A stretch of 64,000 nucleotides of DNA from Candidatus Mycobacterium methanotrophicum (GCF_023515995.1 NZ_CP097320.1:4154001-4218000), one strand, 5' to 3'. Counted from the stretch's first letter, positions 32,142-42,187 are shown. Numbers and translations are program-made. Notes: generated from the sequence alone by a model not told the origin.

Positions 32142-33338
32142 TCAGTCGCGCAGCGCCTGGCCGATGGTGGCGACCATGGCATCGACGGCGAACTTGGGCT
32201 TGACGTTGATCGCCAGCGCATCGCGGCACGCTAGCACCGCTTCGATGCAGCGCAGCAACCGCTCGGGTGCGACGTGCGCGGCCATCGCCGCGATGGGCTC
32301 GGCCATGTCCGGGTGGCTGCGCCGCACGCCTGTTGCGTTGGAGGAGACCAACAGCGCGTCCCGAAAGTAGGCGGCCAGGTCGATCAGCGCGCGGTCCAGG
32401 GCATCCCGCGACGCCCGGGTCTGACGCGACTTCTGCCGTCGCTCAAGGTCTTTGATCGCGCCGGTGGCGCCGCGCAACGCGCCGGCAGTGCCCTTACCGG
32501 TGCCTCCCGCGCCCAGCGCGGTGCGTAGTTCCTCGGTTTCAGCCTCGTCGCGCCCGGCGGTCAGCACCGCCGCCTCCGCCTCGGCCGCGGCCACCAACGC
32601 CTCCGCGGCGCCGTAGGCCTTCGACCGGGTGGCGGCGTCGCGGGCCAGCCCCAATGCCTGCAGCCGCCGCTCGCGCGCCTCCGGATCGGTGGCCAGCCGC
32701 CGCGCGCGGCCCACATGTCCGCCGCTGACCGAGGCCGCCCAGTTGGCTGTCTCGGCGCTCAGAGCGTCGCCTTCGATCAAAACCTGAGCGATGGCCTCCG
32801 GCGACGGGGTGACCAGCGCGATATGGCGGCAGCGGGACCGCAGCGTCAGCGCGATGTCCTCGGGATCCACCGACGGTGCGCACAGCAAAAAAACCGTGGA
32901 CGGCGGCGGCTCCTCGACAACCTTGAGCAAGGCGTTGGCCGCGCCCTCGGTCAGCCGGTCGGCGTCCTCGATCAGAACAATCTGCCAGCGTCCCGTGCTC
33001 GGCCGGCGAGACGCGATCTGCACGATCGCGCGCATCTCCTCGACGCCGATGGACAGACCCTCCGGGACGATCCGGCGGACGTCGGCGTGGGTGCCCGCCG
33101 TCGTCGTCGTGCAGGCGCGGCATTCCCCGCAGGCCGGCGCGCCGGGCGAGGTGCACTGCAACGCCGCCGCAAAGCACAGCGCCGCCACCGAACGGCCCGA
33201 GCCGGGCGGGCCGGTGATCAGCCAAGCATGCGTCATCGCCGCGGTGTGAGTCGAATCACCGCGGGCCGCCGAAGCGGCGGCCACCAACTCGGCTTCGACC
33301 GACTCCTGGCCAACCAACCGTGCAAATACCCGCGCCAT
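32142..33338 (-). CDS. holB: DNA polymerase III delta-prime subunit
   Basis: Clamp-loader subunit that helps open the beta ring. 398 residues. It has an AAA+ fold: WLITGPPGSGRSVAALCFA is the Walker-A region, with Arg for the usual Lys as in delta-prime proteins that do not hydrolyse ATP. Four zinc cysteines follow (CTSPGAPACGECRAC), then IVLIEDADRLTEGAANALLK, and the SRC motif in LRSRCRHIALV. The C-terminal collar is helical with Ala-rich insertions. ATG at 33336-33338 gives the Rv3644c length. It is divergent from the cyclase gene. Confidence 0.92.
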   Translation of the reverse strand: MARVFARLVGQESVEAELVAAASAARGDSTHTAAMTHAWLITGPPGSGRSVAALCFAAALQCTSPGAPACGECRACTTTTAGTHADVRRIVPEGLSIGVEEMRAIVQIASRRPSTGRWQIVLIEDADRLTEGAANALLKVVEEPPPSTVFLLCAPSVDPEDIALTLRSRCRHIALVTPSPEAIAQVLIEGDALSAETANWAASVSGGHVGRARRLATDPEARERRLQALGLARDAATRSKAYGAAEALVAAAEAEAAVLTAGRDEAETEELRTALGAGGTGKGTAGALRGATGAIKDLERRQKSRQTRASRDALDRALIDLAAYFRDALLVSSNATGVRRSHPDMAEPIAAMAAHVAPERLLRCIEAVLACRDALAINVKPKFAVDAMVATIGQALRD

Positions 33339-33443
33339 CACCGGCAACAGTACTGACCACCGCTGACCACCCCGCAACAGAAGCGGCTGCACACGGAATG
33401 TTTTCGCGACTTTTTCGCCCCCGACGACCGATACGGTGGGTTC

Positions 33444-35030
33444 GTGGACACGGCGGCGGCACTTCCCGGGCGAATCAGCGGGTTCGTCCAGTGGGTGGTG
33501 CGCACACCGTGGCCGGTCTTTTTGCTGACCGTGTTGCAGGCCGACATCATCGGCGCACTGCTGGTGTTGGGCTTCCTGCGCTACGGGCTGCCGCCCGAAG
33601 ACCGCATCCAACTGCAAGACCTGTCAAGCGCCAACTTAGCGATTTTCTTCGCGGTGATCGTTGCGTTGTTCTTCGCGGGATCGTCGCTGAGCGTATGGCT
33701 GCTGGTGCCGGTGTTCCGGTGGCAACGCCGCGACGGTCTGCTCACCGACACCGACCCGGCCGTCACCGAGCTGGCGCGCAGTCGCGCGCTGCGGATGCCG
33801 TTCTACCGCACCCTGGTCAGCCTGGGCTACTGGTCGGTGGGCGGCACGGTTTTCATCATCGCCAGTTGGCCGGTGGCCAAGCATGCCGCGCCGGTGGTGG
33901 CCGTCGCCACCGCGTTGGGCGCCACCGTCACCGCGATCGTCGGCTACCTGCAGAACGAGCGGGTACTGCGTCCGGTGGCCGTTGCCGCCCTGCGCGGGGG
34001 GCTGCCGGAGAACATCCGGGCGTCGGGCGTCATCGGACGCCAGATGCTGGCCTGGGCGCTGTCCACCGGGGTGCCGCTGCTGGCGATCGCGCTGACCGTG
34101 GTCGCCGACAAGGCGTCGTTTCTGCACGGGTCGCCGGAGAAGGTGTTCAACCCGATCCTGCTGCTGGCGTTGCTGGCGTTGGGCATGGGGCCGGCCAGCA
34201 CGCTGCTGGTGGCCATGTCGATCGCCGACCCGCTGCGCCAGCTGCGCTGGGCGCTCGGCGAGGTACAGCGCGGTAATTACAACGCGCACATGCAGATCTA
34301 CGACGCCAGCGAGCTGGGCCTGCTACAGGCCGGCTTCAACGACATGGTCCGCGACCTGTCCGAACGGCAACGTCTGCGCGACCTGTTCGGCCGCTACGTG
34401 GGTGAAGACGTTGCCCGCCGGGCACTCGAGCGCGGCACCGAATTGGGTGGCCAGGAACGAGACATCGCTGTGCTCTTCGTCGATTTGGTCGGCTCGACCC
34501 AGCTCGCGGCGACCCGGCCCCCCGCCGAGGTGGTCAGCCTGCTGAACGAGTTCTTCCGGGTGGTGGTCGACACGGTGGGCCGGCACGGCGGCTTCGTCAA
34601 CAAATTCCAGGGCGACGCCGCGTTGGCCATCTTTGGCGCGCCGATCGAGCACCCGGACGCATCTGGTGCCGCTCTGGCAGCGGCGCGTGAGCTGCACGAC
34701 GAGTTGCTCCCGGTGATCGGCACCGCCGATTTCGGCATCGGGGTGTCCTCCGGGCGCGCCATCGCCGGGCACATCGGCGCGAAAGCCCGCTTCGAGTACA
34801 CGGTGATCGGCGACCCGGTCAACGAGGCCGCGCGGCTCACCGAGCTGGCCAAGCTCGAAGAGGGCCACGTGCTGGCGTCCGCCGTCGCGGTCAGCGGCGC
34901 GCTCGACGCCGAAGCTTTGTGCTGGGATGTCGGTGAACTCGTCGCGCTGCGCGGACGGGTGGCACCCACCCAGCTGGCCCGGCCGCTAAACCTGGCCGCG
35001 CCGCAAGGGGTGTCCAGCGAACTTGACTAG
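33444..35030 (+). CDS. Membrane adenylate cyclase with HAMP domain (Rv3645-like)
   Basis: 528 residues from GTG 33444. Six hydrophobic helices in the first half, a HAMP-type linker (DPLRQLRWALGEVQRGNYNA), then a class III cyclase domain from about residue 310. IAVLFVDLVGST and FVNKFQGDAALAIFGAP hold the two metal-binding aspartates, and EYTVIGDPVNEAARL the transition-state residues. It makes cAMP from ATP. The M. tuberculosis orthologue is a major cAMP source linked to fatty-acid use and intrinsic drug tolerance. Its stop overlaps the convergent secreted-protein gene. Confidence 0.93.
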   Translation: MDTAAALPGRISGFVQWVVRTPWPVFLLTVLQADIIGALLVLGFLRYGLPPEDRIQLQDLSSANLAIFFAVIVALFFAGSSLSVWLLVPVFRWQRRDGLLTDTDPAVTELARSRALRMPFYRTLVSLGYWSVGGTVFIIASWPVAKHAAPVVAVATALGATVTAIVGYLQNERVLRPVAVAALRGGLPENIRASGVIGRQMLAWALSTGVPLLAIALTVVADKASFLHGSPEKVFNPILLLALLALGMGPASTLLVAMSIADPLRQLRWALGEVQRGNYNAHMQIYDASELGLLQAGFNDMVRDLSERQRLRDLFGRYVGEDVARRALERGTELGGQERDIAVLFVDLVGSTQLAATRPPAEVVSLLNEFFRVVVDTVGRHGGFVNKFQGDAALAIFGAPIEHPDASGAALAAARELHDELLPVIGTADFGIGVSSGRAIAGHIGAKARFEYTVIGDPVNEAARLTELAKLEEGHVLASAVAVSGALDAEALCWDVGELVALRGRVAPTQLARPLNLAAPQGVSSELD

Positions 35031-35437
35031 CTGCCCGGCGGTGGCGGCGGGCTGGCCGGCGGTGCAGTCAGATCGCCCGCCGTCGGCGGCGTGAGGTCGA
35101 CGAACGATTTCCCGGGCTGGCCCCCGGCCGGGTCAATACCGAGATTCAGCAGGTCGCTAAGGCCCGGCACGTCGGCTGGCTGGCCACCGTGAGCGGCTGT
35201 GCCGTCGGGCTCGGTGATGTTCTGGATCACAATCGGGCCTTCCACGCCGGACATGACCTGCAGTAAGTCAGCGACGGACGGAGTGTTCACATCCGGGTTT
35301 TCGTGGGAGTTGCCGGAGAGGTGCACCGCAGGCACCTGGATGTCGCGCAGCGGGGGAGCCGCCGGTGCAGCGACGATGACGCTGACGCCTCCGAGCGCAA
35401 CACCGGCGGTAATGCAGTATCGGGCGGCGGTTCGCAT
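35027..35437 (-). CDS. Small secreted Pro-rich protein
   Basis: 136 residues with an N-terminal signal sequence (YCITAGVALGGVSVIVAAPA), then PPLRDIQVPAVHLSG and a Pro/Gly-rich C-terminus ending PPASPPPPPGS. Similar LRDIQVPAV openings occur in mycobacterial surface proteins of unknown function. ATG at 35435-35437. It is convergent with the cyclase gene, sharing stop-codon bases. Function unknown. Confidence 0.75.
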   Translation of the reverse strand: MRTAARYCITAGVALGGVSVIVAAPAAPPLRDIQVPAVHLSGNSHENPDVNTPSVADLLQVMSGVEGPIVIQNITEPDGTAAHGGQPADVPGLSDLLNLGIDPAGGQPGKSFVDLTPPTAGDLTAPPASPPPPPGS

Positions 35438-35573
35438 GGCTCTCCTAGGGACAACTAACGACCACCACTATAGCTGAGAAGTCGCTGAGAATCACCAGAT
35501 TTTACGCAAAAATCTGGAAAAAAAACAACATAAGCAGATACCCGCAGAGGTTTCCGCCGCTCAGGGCGCCGGA

Positions 35574-38390
35574 CTAGTTACGTTTGGCTGCTTTCTTCGC
35601 CGGCCTCTTGCGCGTCGGGTTCTTGGGCGTCCGCTTCGCCGGGCCCCGGGCGCGCCGGTCGGCCAGCAATTCCGCGGCACGCTCGTCGGTGATCGACAGC
35701 ACGTCGTCGCCTTTGCGCAGACTGGCGTTGGTCTCGCCGTCGGTGACATACGGGCCGAATCGACCGTCTTTGATCACCATCGGCTTGTCCGACACTGGGT
35801 CGCTGCCCAGCTCGCGCAGCGGTGCAGCTGCGGCAGCCTGCCTGCCACGACGTTTCGGCTCCGCGTAGAGCTTCAACGCTTCCTCGGGGGTGATGTCGAA
35901 TATCTGGTCTTCGGTGGCCAGCGAGCGAGAATCGTTGCCGCGCTTCAAATATGGGCCATAGCGCCCGTTCTGTGCGGTGATCTGCTCACCCGAGTCTGGA
36001 TCAACGCCTACGACGCGGGGCAGCGACAGAAGTTTCAGTGCGTCCTCAAGCGTGACGGTTTGTAAATCCATGCTGCGCAACAGCGAACCCGTACGCGGCT
36101 TGGGACCGGTGGGTTTTTTGCGCTTCTTGGCAGCCTGATCACCGGTGGCGTCGGGGCCGTTATCCGTTGGGTCCGGAAGGATCTCGGTGACATATGGCCC
36201 GTAGCGACCGTCTTTGGCGACGATCTCGTGACCGGTCTGCGGATCCACTCCTAGCGTCCGACCCTCTTGGGGTGTGGCGAAAAACTGTTCGGCCACTTCC
36301 AAAGTCAGCTCGTCGGGAGTCAGCGTGTCGTTGAGGTTGGCCCGCTGCGGTTTCAACTCGCCGTCGTCGCCGAGCACCATCCGTTCCAAGTAGGGCCCGT
36401 TCTTCCCCACCCGCACGTAAACGGTGCGTCCTTGCGAATCGTCAAAGACCTTGATGGAGTTGACTTCTCGAGCATCGATCCCTTCGAGGTTGACCCCGAC
36501 CAGTTGTTTCAGCCCGCCGGAGCGCGCCACTGAATCTGGCACGCCGTGGTCACCGCCGAAGTAGAAGTTGTTGAGCCAGTTGGTGCGTTGCTCCTGGCCG
36601 GCGGCGATCGCGTCGAGCTCGTCTTCCATGGCCGCGGTAAAGCCGTAGTCGACCAGCCGGCCGAAATGCTGTTCCAGTAGACCGGTGACGGCGAACGCGA
36701 CCCACGAGGGCACTAGAGCGCTGCCCTTTTTGTACACGTAACCGCGGTCCTGGATGGTCTTGATGATCGACGAATACGTCGACGGACGGCCGATGCCCAG
36801 CTCCTCGAGAGCCTTGATCAGCGAGGCTTCGGTGTAGCGCGCCGGCGGGTTGGTGGAGTGGCCGTCAGGGGTGAGCTCGAGGGCCTCCAGCCGCTGCCCC
36901 TCGGTCAAGCGCGGCAGCCGGCGCTCGGCGTCGTCGGCCTCGCCGCCGGCCAGCTCGTCGACCGTTTCGACGTAGGCCTTCAGGAAACCGGCAAACGTGA
37001 TGGTGCGCCCGGACGCGGAGAACACCACATCTCTTGGGGGCTGCGACCCTCCCGACCTGCCGGCGATCCGCAGGCTCAGCGTGGTGCCGCGCGCGTCGGC
37101 CATCTGAGAGGCCACTGTGCGCTGCCAGATCAGCTCATAGAGTCGAAATTCATCGCCGTCGAGCTCGCGACGTACCGCGTCGGGAGTCGCGAATATCTCA
37201 CCGGCGGGCCGGATCGCCTCGTGCGCCTCCTGGGCGTTCTTCACCTTGCGGGTGTACTGGCGCGGGGAGGCGGAGACGTACTCTTCGCCGTAGAGTTGCC
37301 GCGCCTGGGTGCGCGCCGCGTTGATCGCCGACTCCGACAGCGTGGTCGAGTCGGTCCGCATATAAGTGATGTAGCCGTTCTCGTAGAGGCGCTGGGCGAT
37401 GCTCATCGTGCGCTCGGAGGAGAACCGCAGCTTACGGCCGGCTTCCTGCTGCAGCGTCGACGTCATGAACGGCGCGTACGGACGCCGGGTGTAGGGCTTC
37501 TCCTCCGCCGACGCCACCGACAACTGGGCGCCCCGCAATCCTCCGGCCAGCTCGGTCGCGCTGGCCTCGTCCAGGATCACGACCTCCTGCGACGAGGCCG
37601 AGCCCTTGCGCAGCCGGCCCAGCGAGTCGAAATCGCGCCCGCTGGCAACCCGCAGCCCGTCGACGCCCGCCAGGCGGGCGGTGAAGGTGGGCGGGGAGGC
37701 CTGCGGGTCGGAGACGCTGGCGTCCAGCTGGGCGACGATGTCCCAGTACGACGCGCTGCGGAACGCCATACGGTCGCGTTCACGCTGGACGATGATCCGG
37801 GTGGCCACCGACTGGACCCGGCCCGCCGACAGCTTGGGCGCGACTTTCTTCCACAGCACCGGACTGACCTCGTAGCCGTACAGCCGGTCCAGGATGCGCC
37901 GGGTTTCCTGGGCGTCGACCAGGTCGATGTCCAGGTCGCGGGGATGTTCGGCGGCCGCACGGATAGCCGGTTCGGTGATCTCGTGAAAGACCATCCGCTT
38001 GACCGGCATATTCGGCTTGAGGGTGTCCAGCAGGTGCCAGGCGATCGCTTCGCCCTCGCGGTCGCCATCCGTGGCCAGGTAGAGCTCGTCGACGTCTTTC
38101 AGCAGGCCCTTCAACTCGCTGACGGTGCTCTTCTTCTCCGGGCTGATGATGTAGAGCGGCTCGAAGTCGGCATCGACGTTGACTCCGAGCCTGGCCCACG
38201 GCTCGGATTTGAACTTTGCGGGCACGTCGGCCGCCGCCCGGGGCAGGTCGCGGATGTGACCTCGGGAGGACTCGACGATATAGCTGGAGCCCAGGTAGCC
38301 GGCCAGTTTGCGCGCCTTCGTCGGCGACTCGACGATGACGAGTCGTCGCGTGGTTCCACCGTCGCGGCCGCTACGGTCGCCCTCAGCCAC
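35574..38390 (-). CDS. topA: DNA topoisomerase I
   Basis: Relaxes negative supercoils by single-strand passage; essential type IA enzyme. 938 residues. Toprim domain: LVIVESPTKARKLAGYLG with the catalytic Glu, and LATDGDREGEAIAWHLL (DxDxE). The active-site Tyr is in GYITYMRTDSTTLSE, and SAGRVQSVATR is also conserved. The C-terminus has four GRYGPYV-type repeats without zinc cysteines and a Lys/Arg tail that supports strand passage in mycobacteria. Start GTG at 38388-38390. Confidence 0.97.
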   Translation of the reverse strand: MAEGDRSGRDGGTTRRLVIVESPTKARKLAGYLGSSYIVESSRGHIRDLPRAAADVPAKFKSEPWARLGVNVDADFEPLYIISPEKKSTVSELKGLLKDVDELYLATDGDREGEAIAWHLLDTLKPNMPVKRMVFHEITEPAIRAAAEHPRDLDIDLVDAQETRRILDRLYGYEVSPVLWKKVAPKLSAGRVQSVATRIIVQRERDRMAFRSASYWDIVAQLDASVSDPQASPPTFTARLAGVDGLRVASGRDFDSLGRLRKGSASSQEVVILDEASATELAGGLRGAQLSVASAEEKPYTRRPYAPFMTSTLQQEAGRKLRFSSERTMSIAQRLYENGYITYMRTDSTTLSESAINAARTQARQLYGEEYVSASPRQYTRKVKNAQEAHEAIRPAGEIFATPDAVRRELDGDEFRLYELIWQRTVASQMADARGTTLSLRIAGRSGGSQPPRDVVFSASGRTITFAGFLKAYVETVDELAGGEADDAERRLPRLTEGQRLEALELTPDGHSTNPPARYTEASLIKALEELGIGRPSTYSSIIKTIQDRGYVYKKGSALVPSWVAFAVTGLLEQHFGRLVDYGFTAAMEDELDAIAAGQEQRTNWLNNFYFGGDHGVPDSVARSGGLKQLVGVNLEGIDAREVNSIKVFDDSQGRTVYVRVGKNGPYLERMVLGDDGELKPQRANLNDTLTPDELTLEVAEQFFATPQEGRTLGVDPQTGHEIVAKDGRYGPYVTEILPDPTDNGPDATGDQAAKKRKKPTGPKPRTGSLLRSMDLQTVTLEDALKLLSLPRVVGVDPDSGEQITAQNGRYGPYLKRGNDSRSLATEDQIFDITPEEALKLYAEPKRRGRQAAAAAPLRELGSDPVSDKPMVIKDGRFGPYVTDGETNASLRKGDDVLSITDERAAELLADRRARGPAKRTPKNPTRKRPAKKAAKRN

Positions 38391-38515
38391 TAGCGTTTAC
38401 GCTCACTTTCCATTGCGTCCGGAGCCATGCGGCGGCCCCGCGGACACCTGACAATGTGGCACCCGGGACGGGCCGATGCAAACCGGCCCCCCGGTCAAAC
38501 CCCACCCAGTAGCCG

Positions 38516-39094
38516 CTAAACGTGCGGCCAGTAGGACAACGCCGCAACGGCGTCGGGCGGTTCCCCGACGCTTTCCACCAGGCGCGATAGCCTACGCCGA
38601 CCGCTGATCCGCAGCGCCGGCCGAGCCCCCCGAGTCCCAATCAAAGTCGGGGCTATCCCGACCCGCATCAGCGCCGATGCCAGCGGCGAGTGGGTGTCGG
38701 GCGCGTGCGGATCCAGTCCGAGCAGATACCGGTTGGCGTCCGGGCTGCCGCCCGCCAATATCCACGCTCGCAGTTCGCGAGGCCCGGCCAACCACAACCG
38801 GGGGACGGTCTTCACCGCGCCGCGGGTCCACTCGGCAGCGATGGAACGCAGCCTCGCATCGACCGCGGTGCGCACCAGCGGCGTCTGTTCGTCGGTCTGG
38901 GTGATCTCGGCCACCAAACCGGCCTCATCGATCATCTCGGCTAGCGCCTCGGCCCGCCAGGGCTGGTCCACCACCACCGACAGCCTGGCCGCAAGGCCGA
39001 CCGTCACGATCTGACCGGCGGCCGCCAGCACGCCGGTGAGGTCGCTGACCGCCGGCGGCACCGATTCCGCCGAGAAGAAGGACAGCTGGCTCAC
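38516..39094 (-). CDS. Conserved hypothetical protein (Rv3647c-like)
   Basis: 192 residues, GTG at 39092-39094. No signal peptide or TM helix. It contains WTRGAVKTVPRLWLAGPREL and SRLVESVGEPPDAVAALSYW; I see no catalytic motif. It is always found between topA and cspA in mycobacteria as I recall. It probably shares a transcript with topA (125-bp gap). Function unknown. Confidence 0.85.
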   Translation of the reverse strand: MSQLSFFSAESVPPAVSDLTGVLAAAGQIVTVGLAARLSVVVDQPWRAEALAEMIDEAGLVAEITQTDEQTPLVRTAVDARLRSIAAEWTRGAVKTVPRLWLAGPRELRAWILAGGSPDANRYLLGLDPHAPDTHSPLASALMRVGIAPTLIGTRGARPALRISGRRRLSRLVESVGEPPDAVAALSYWPHV

Positions 39095-39145
39095 GTCACC
39101 GACAGTAAGCCGTCCGACGACGACGAGCGCCGCGACGCGGCGCGA

Positions 39146-39177
39146 GGTGGGGGTACCTCCCAGCCGCGAAGCGGTGA
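39146..39177. repeat. Dispersed intergenic GC-rich repeat, copy 2
   Basis: GGTGGGGGTACCTCCCAGC followed by CGCGAAGCGGTGA, matching the copy at 3754-3784 apart from about four substitutions and one inserted base. It lies between cspA and the Rv3647c-like gene. Confidence 0.6.
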
Positions 39178-39233
39178 CGGCGCGAGTCGAGCCGTCAAGC
39201 CCGCCCGGCGACGCGTGGCCGTGACACGTCGCA

Positions 39234-39286
39234 ACGACAACCCCCCGCCCGAACCCGGAAACTCCGGACCGCGCGGGGGTTGTCGT
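39234..39286 (-). terminator. Possible terminator hairpin after cspA
   Basis: ACGACAACCCCCCGC (39234-39248) and GCGGGGGTTGTCGT (39273-39286) are inverted repeats of 14-15 bases 13 bp past the cspA stop. No U tract follows, so it would be an atypical mycobacterial terminator or mRNA-stabilising hairpin. Confidence 0.6.
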
Positions 39287-39298
39287 GTTCAGGCGGGC

Positions 39299-39502
39299 TC
39301 AGATAGAGCGGACGCCGGTGGCCTGGGGCCCCTTGGGGCTTTGGCCAACTTCGAATTCGACCCGCTGATTTTCCTCAAGGGTGCGGAAGCCGGATCCCTG
39401 GATCTCCGTGTAGTGGACAAACACGTCGGCTGAACCGTCCTCGGGAGCGATGAAGCCGAATCCCTTCTCCGCGTTGAACCACTTCACAGTTCCCTGTGGC
39501 AT
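39299..39502 (-). CDS. cspA: Cold-shock protein A
   Basis: 67 residues, single OB-fold RNA chaperone. RNP motifs KGFGFIAPED and DVFVHYTEI; begins MPQGTVKWFNAEKG. Preceded by AAAGGAAAGATCAAGAA before the ATG (39500-39502), a good ribosome site, and a long leader usual for csp genes. Divergent from the helicase. Confidence 0.97.
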   Translation of the reverse strand: MPQGTVKWFNAEKGFGFIAPEDGSADVFVHYTEIQGSGFRTLEENQRVEFEVGQSPKGPQATGVRSI

Positions 39503-39838
39503 TTCTTGATCTTTCCTTTACTTCTCGGGTGCGGTGCACCGCCGTTCGGTGCACCGGGCCCGTTCCGACCGCTATACCTTGCCGAGTCGCCGGAACTTCA
39601 CCCGACCTACAACCTCGCAGGAACTCGCGACCGCAACGTCGATCCTGCGAAAGTTTTACACGAACACAGAAGCTGCGACCGTGAACAGTCAATCACGTTC
39701 ATCGCGTCTGCGACAGCCTGAGGTGATCAATTCAGCTACCAAGAGGTAAACAATTCAGGTGAGGTGCCCAAACTTGGCCGCAGGATCGCCGTCGGTCGAG
39801 GTAGTCGGCGATCAGCTGACATCAGGAGGGACGCAGAC
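39503..39838. promoter_or_regulatory. Divergent intergenic region, cspA and helicase
   Basis: 336 bp without a gene. It must hold the cspA promoter and long 5' leader (minus) and the helicase promoter (plus). The middle (39650-39760) is distinctly AT-rich. An AGGAGG ribosome site sits just before the helicase ATG. I cannot place -10/-35 boxes with confidence. Confidence 0.4.
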
Positions 39839-42187
39839 ATGGTGACTTTCGGCAGCGAGCTGCTCGCCGCCGTGGTCGCCGGTAGTGAACCGGGAGAACA
39901 CCCGCTACGTCATGTCGCCGAGCTGGCTCCCAGGCACGGCCGCCGACGTTCGTGGCCGGCATGGGCTGAGCCGGACGTGGTACGCGCCTTCGCCGATCAC
40001 GGCGTCAGTTCACCGTGGGCACATCAGGTCGATGCAGCGGAGCTGGCCCATGCCGGCCGTCACGTGGTTATCAGCACCGGCACGGCCTCGGGGAAATCGT
40101 TGGCCTACCAGCTTCCCATCCTCAACGCGCTGGCGTCGGATCCGCGCGCCCGGGCGCTGTACCTGTCGCCGACAAAAGCGCTTGGCCACGACCAGATGCG
40201 GGCCGCGCACGCGCTGACCGCGGCGATACCCCTGGATGATGTCGCGCCCACGGCCTATGACGGTGACAGTCCGGCCGAGGTGCGGCGTTTCGCGCGCGAG
40301 CGCTCGCGGTGGCTGTTCTCCAACCCCGACATGATCCACCTGGCGCTGCTGCGCAACCACGCCCGGTGGGCGGTGTTTCTGCGCGGCCTTCGCTTTCTGG
40401 TGGTCGACGAATGCCATTACTACCACGGTGTTTTCGGCTCGAACGTAGCGATGGTTCTGCGTCGCCTGCTGCGGTTGTGCGCACGCTACTCGGCCGACTC
40501 GGCGACAACGTCTTTAACACCGACTGTCATCTTCGCCAGCGCGACAACCGCGGCGCCCGGTGCGAGTGCCGCCGAGCTCATCGGCCAGCCGGTGGCCGAG
40601 ATCACCGAGGACGGCTCGCCACAGGGCGCCCGCACGGTCGCGTTGTGGGAGCCGGCGCTGCGCGGTGATCTCCTCGGCGAAAACGGCGCTCCGGTACGAC
40701 GGTCCGCCGGTAGCGAGGCGGCCCGAGTGATGGCCGATCTGATCGCCGAAGGAGCCAGCACGCTGACCTTTGTCCGGTCACGCCGGGGCGCCGAGTTGAC
40801 GGCGCTGGCAGCACGTGCACGACTGGCGGACATCGCTCCGGAGCTCACCGAGTCGGTGGCCTCTTATCGGGCGGGTTATCTGCCCGAGGACCGTCGCGCG
40901 CTTGAGCGCGCACTGGTCGACGGGCAGCTGCGGGGCTTGGCCACCACCAACGCGCTGGAGTTAGGTGTCGATATCGCCGGGCTCGACGCGGTCGTGCTGG
41001 CCGGCTTCCCAGGGACGGTCACGTCGTTTTGGCAACAAGCCGGCCGCTCTGGGCGGCGCGGTCAGGCTGCGCTGGTGTTGCTGATCGCCCGTGACGATCC
41101 GCTGGACACCTACCTGGTGCATCACCCCGCCGCGTTGCTGGACAAGCCGATCGAGCGTGTGGTGATCGATCCAGCCAACCCGTATATCCTCGGTCCGCAA
41201 TTACTCTGTGCAGCAACCGAATTGCCGCTAGAAGATGCCGAGGTCCGAGCGTTTGGGGCAGAGCAGGTCGCCGAGGGACTCGTTGACGACGGCCTGCTAC
41301 GAAGAAGAGCCGGCAGGTACTTCCCTGCTCCGGGCGTCGACCCGCATCCGGCAGTGGACATTCGGGGGTCGACGGGCGGACAGATCGTCATCGTTGAAAG
41401 CGAGACCGGACGGTTGCTGGGGACCACCGGTATCGGACAGGCCGCCGCTTCGGTGCATCCCGGAGCGGTATACCTGCACCAGGGCGAGAGCTACGTTGTC
41501 GATTCGCTGAGCTTGGAAGAGGGCATGGCTTTCGTTCACGCCGAAGACCCCGGATATGCGACGTTTGCAAGGGAATGCACCGACATCACGGTCACTGGAG
41601 CCGGCGAACGGCGGGTATTCGGTTCGCTCGCCTTAGGCTTGGTGCCTGCCAGCGTGACCACTCAAGTCGTCGGCTATTTGCGTCGTCGGTTGACCGGGGA
41701 GGTCATTGACTTCATCGAACTGGATATGCCGGCGTACACCCTGGCCACCACGGCGGTGATGTACACGATCACGCCGGAGGCGCTGCGCCGCAATGGGATC
41801 GACGCGCCGCAGATCCCTGGATCGCTGCACGCCGCCGAGCATGCCGCGATCGGGCTGCTGCCGTTGGTGGCCAGCTGCGACCGCGGCGACATCGGCGGCT
41901 TGTCGACCGCGGTGGGTCCGGAGCCCGATGGACTGCCCAGTGTCTTCGTCTACGACGGTTATCCGGGGGGAGCGGGTTTCGCCGAACAGGGTTTCCGCCG
42001 GGCGAGCACCTGGCTGGGCGCCACCGCTGCCGCTATCGAGGCGTGCGAATGCCCGTCGGGATGCCCGTCCTGCGTACAGTCACCGAAATGCGGCAGCGGT
42101 AACGAACCGCTGGATAAAGCCGGGGCTATGCGCGTGCTGCGCTTAGTGCTCGCGGCGCTGGGTCACGAGGGCGAGACATACCGGTGA
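39839..42187 (+). CDS. DEAD/DEAH helicase with DUF1998 zinc domain (Rv3649-like, MrfA type)
   Basis: 782 residues. Superfamily 2 helicase: GTASGKS (81-87) Walker A, VVDECHYYHG motif II, FASATT motif III, and QQAGRSGRRGQ motif VI. The C-terminal DUF1998 region ends in a four-cysteine cluster CECPSGCPSCVQSPKCG. Members such as B. subtilis MrfA act in repair of mitomycin-type DNA damage, so a repair role is expected. The ATG at 39839 has AGGAGG upstream; the frame extends 25 codons earlier. The next open frame starts on its stop (GTGA). Confidence 0.9.
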   Translation: MVTFGSELLAAVVAGSEPGEHPLRHVAELAPRHGRRRSWPAWAEPDVVRAFADHGVSSPWAHQVDAAELAHAGRHVVISTGTASGKSLAYQLPILNALASDPRARALYLSPTKALGHDQMRAAHALTAAIPLDDVAPTAYDGDSPAEVRRFARERSRWLFSNPDMIHLALLRNHARWAVFLRGLRFLVVDECHYYHGVFGSNVAMVLRRLLRLCARYSADSATTSLTPTVIFASATTAAPGASAAELIGQPVAEITEDGSPQGARTVALWEPALRGDLLGENGAPVRRSAGSEAARVMADLIAEGASTLTFVRSRRGAELTALAARARLADIAPELTESVASYRAGYLPEDRRALERALVDGQLRGLATTNALELGVDIAGLDAVVLAGFPGTVTSFWQQAGRSGRRGQAALVLLIARDDPLDTYLVHHPAALLDKPIERVVIDPANPYILGPQLLCAATELPLEDAEVRAFGAEQVAEGLVDDGLLRRRAGRYFPAPGVDPHPAVDIRGSTGGQIVIVESETGRLLGTTGIGQAAASVHPGAVYLHQGESYVVDSLSLEEGMAFVHAEDPGYATFARECTDITVTGAGERRVFGSLALGLVPASVTTQVVGYLRRRLTGEVIDFIELDMPAYTLATTAVMYTITPEALRRNGIDAPQIPGSLHAAEHAAIGLLPLVASCDRGDIGGLSTAVGPEPDGLPSVFVYDGYPGGAGFAEQGFRRASTWLGATAAAIEACECPSGCPSCVQSPKCGSGNEPLDKAGAMRVLRLVLAALGHEGETYR

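Noticed and set aside
36858..38393. 511-codon plus-strand open frame inside topA
   Set aside because: Antisense shadow of a fully conserved topoisomerase; no ribosome site or motif.
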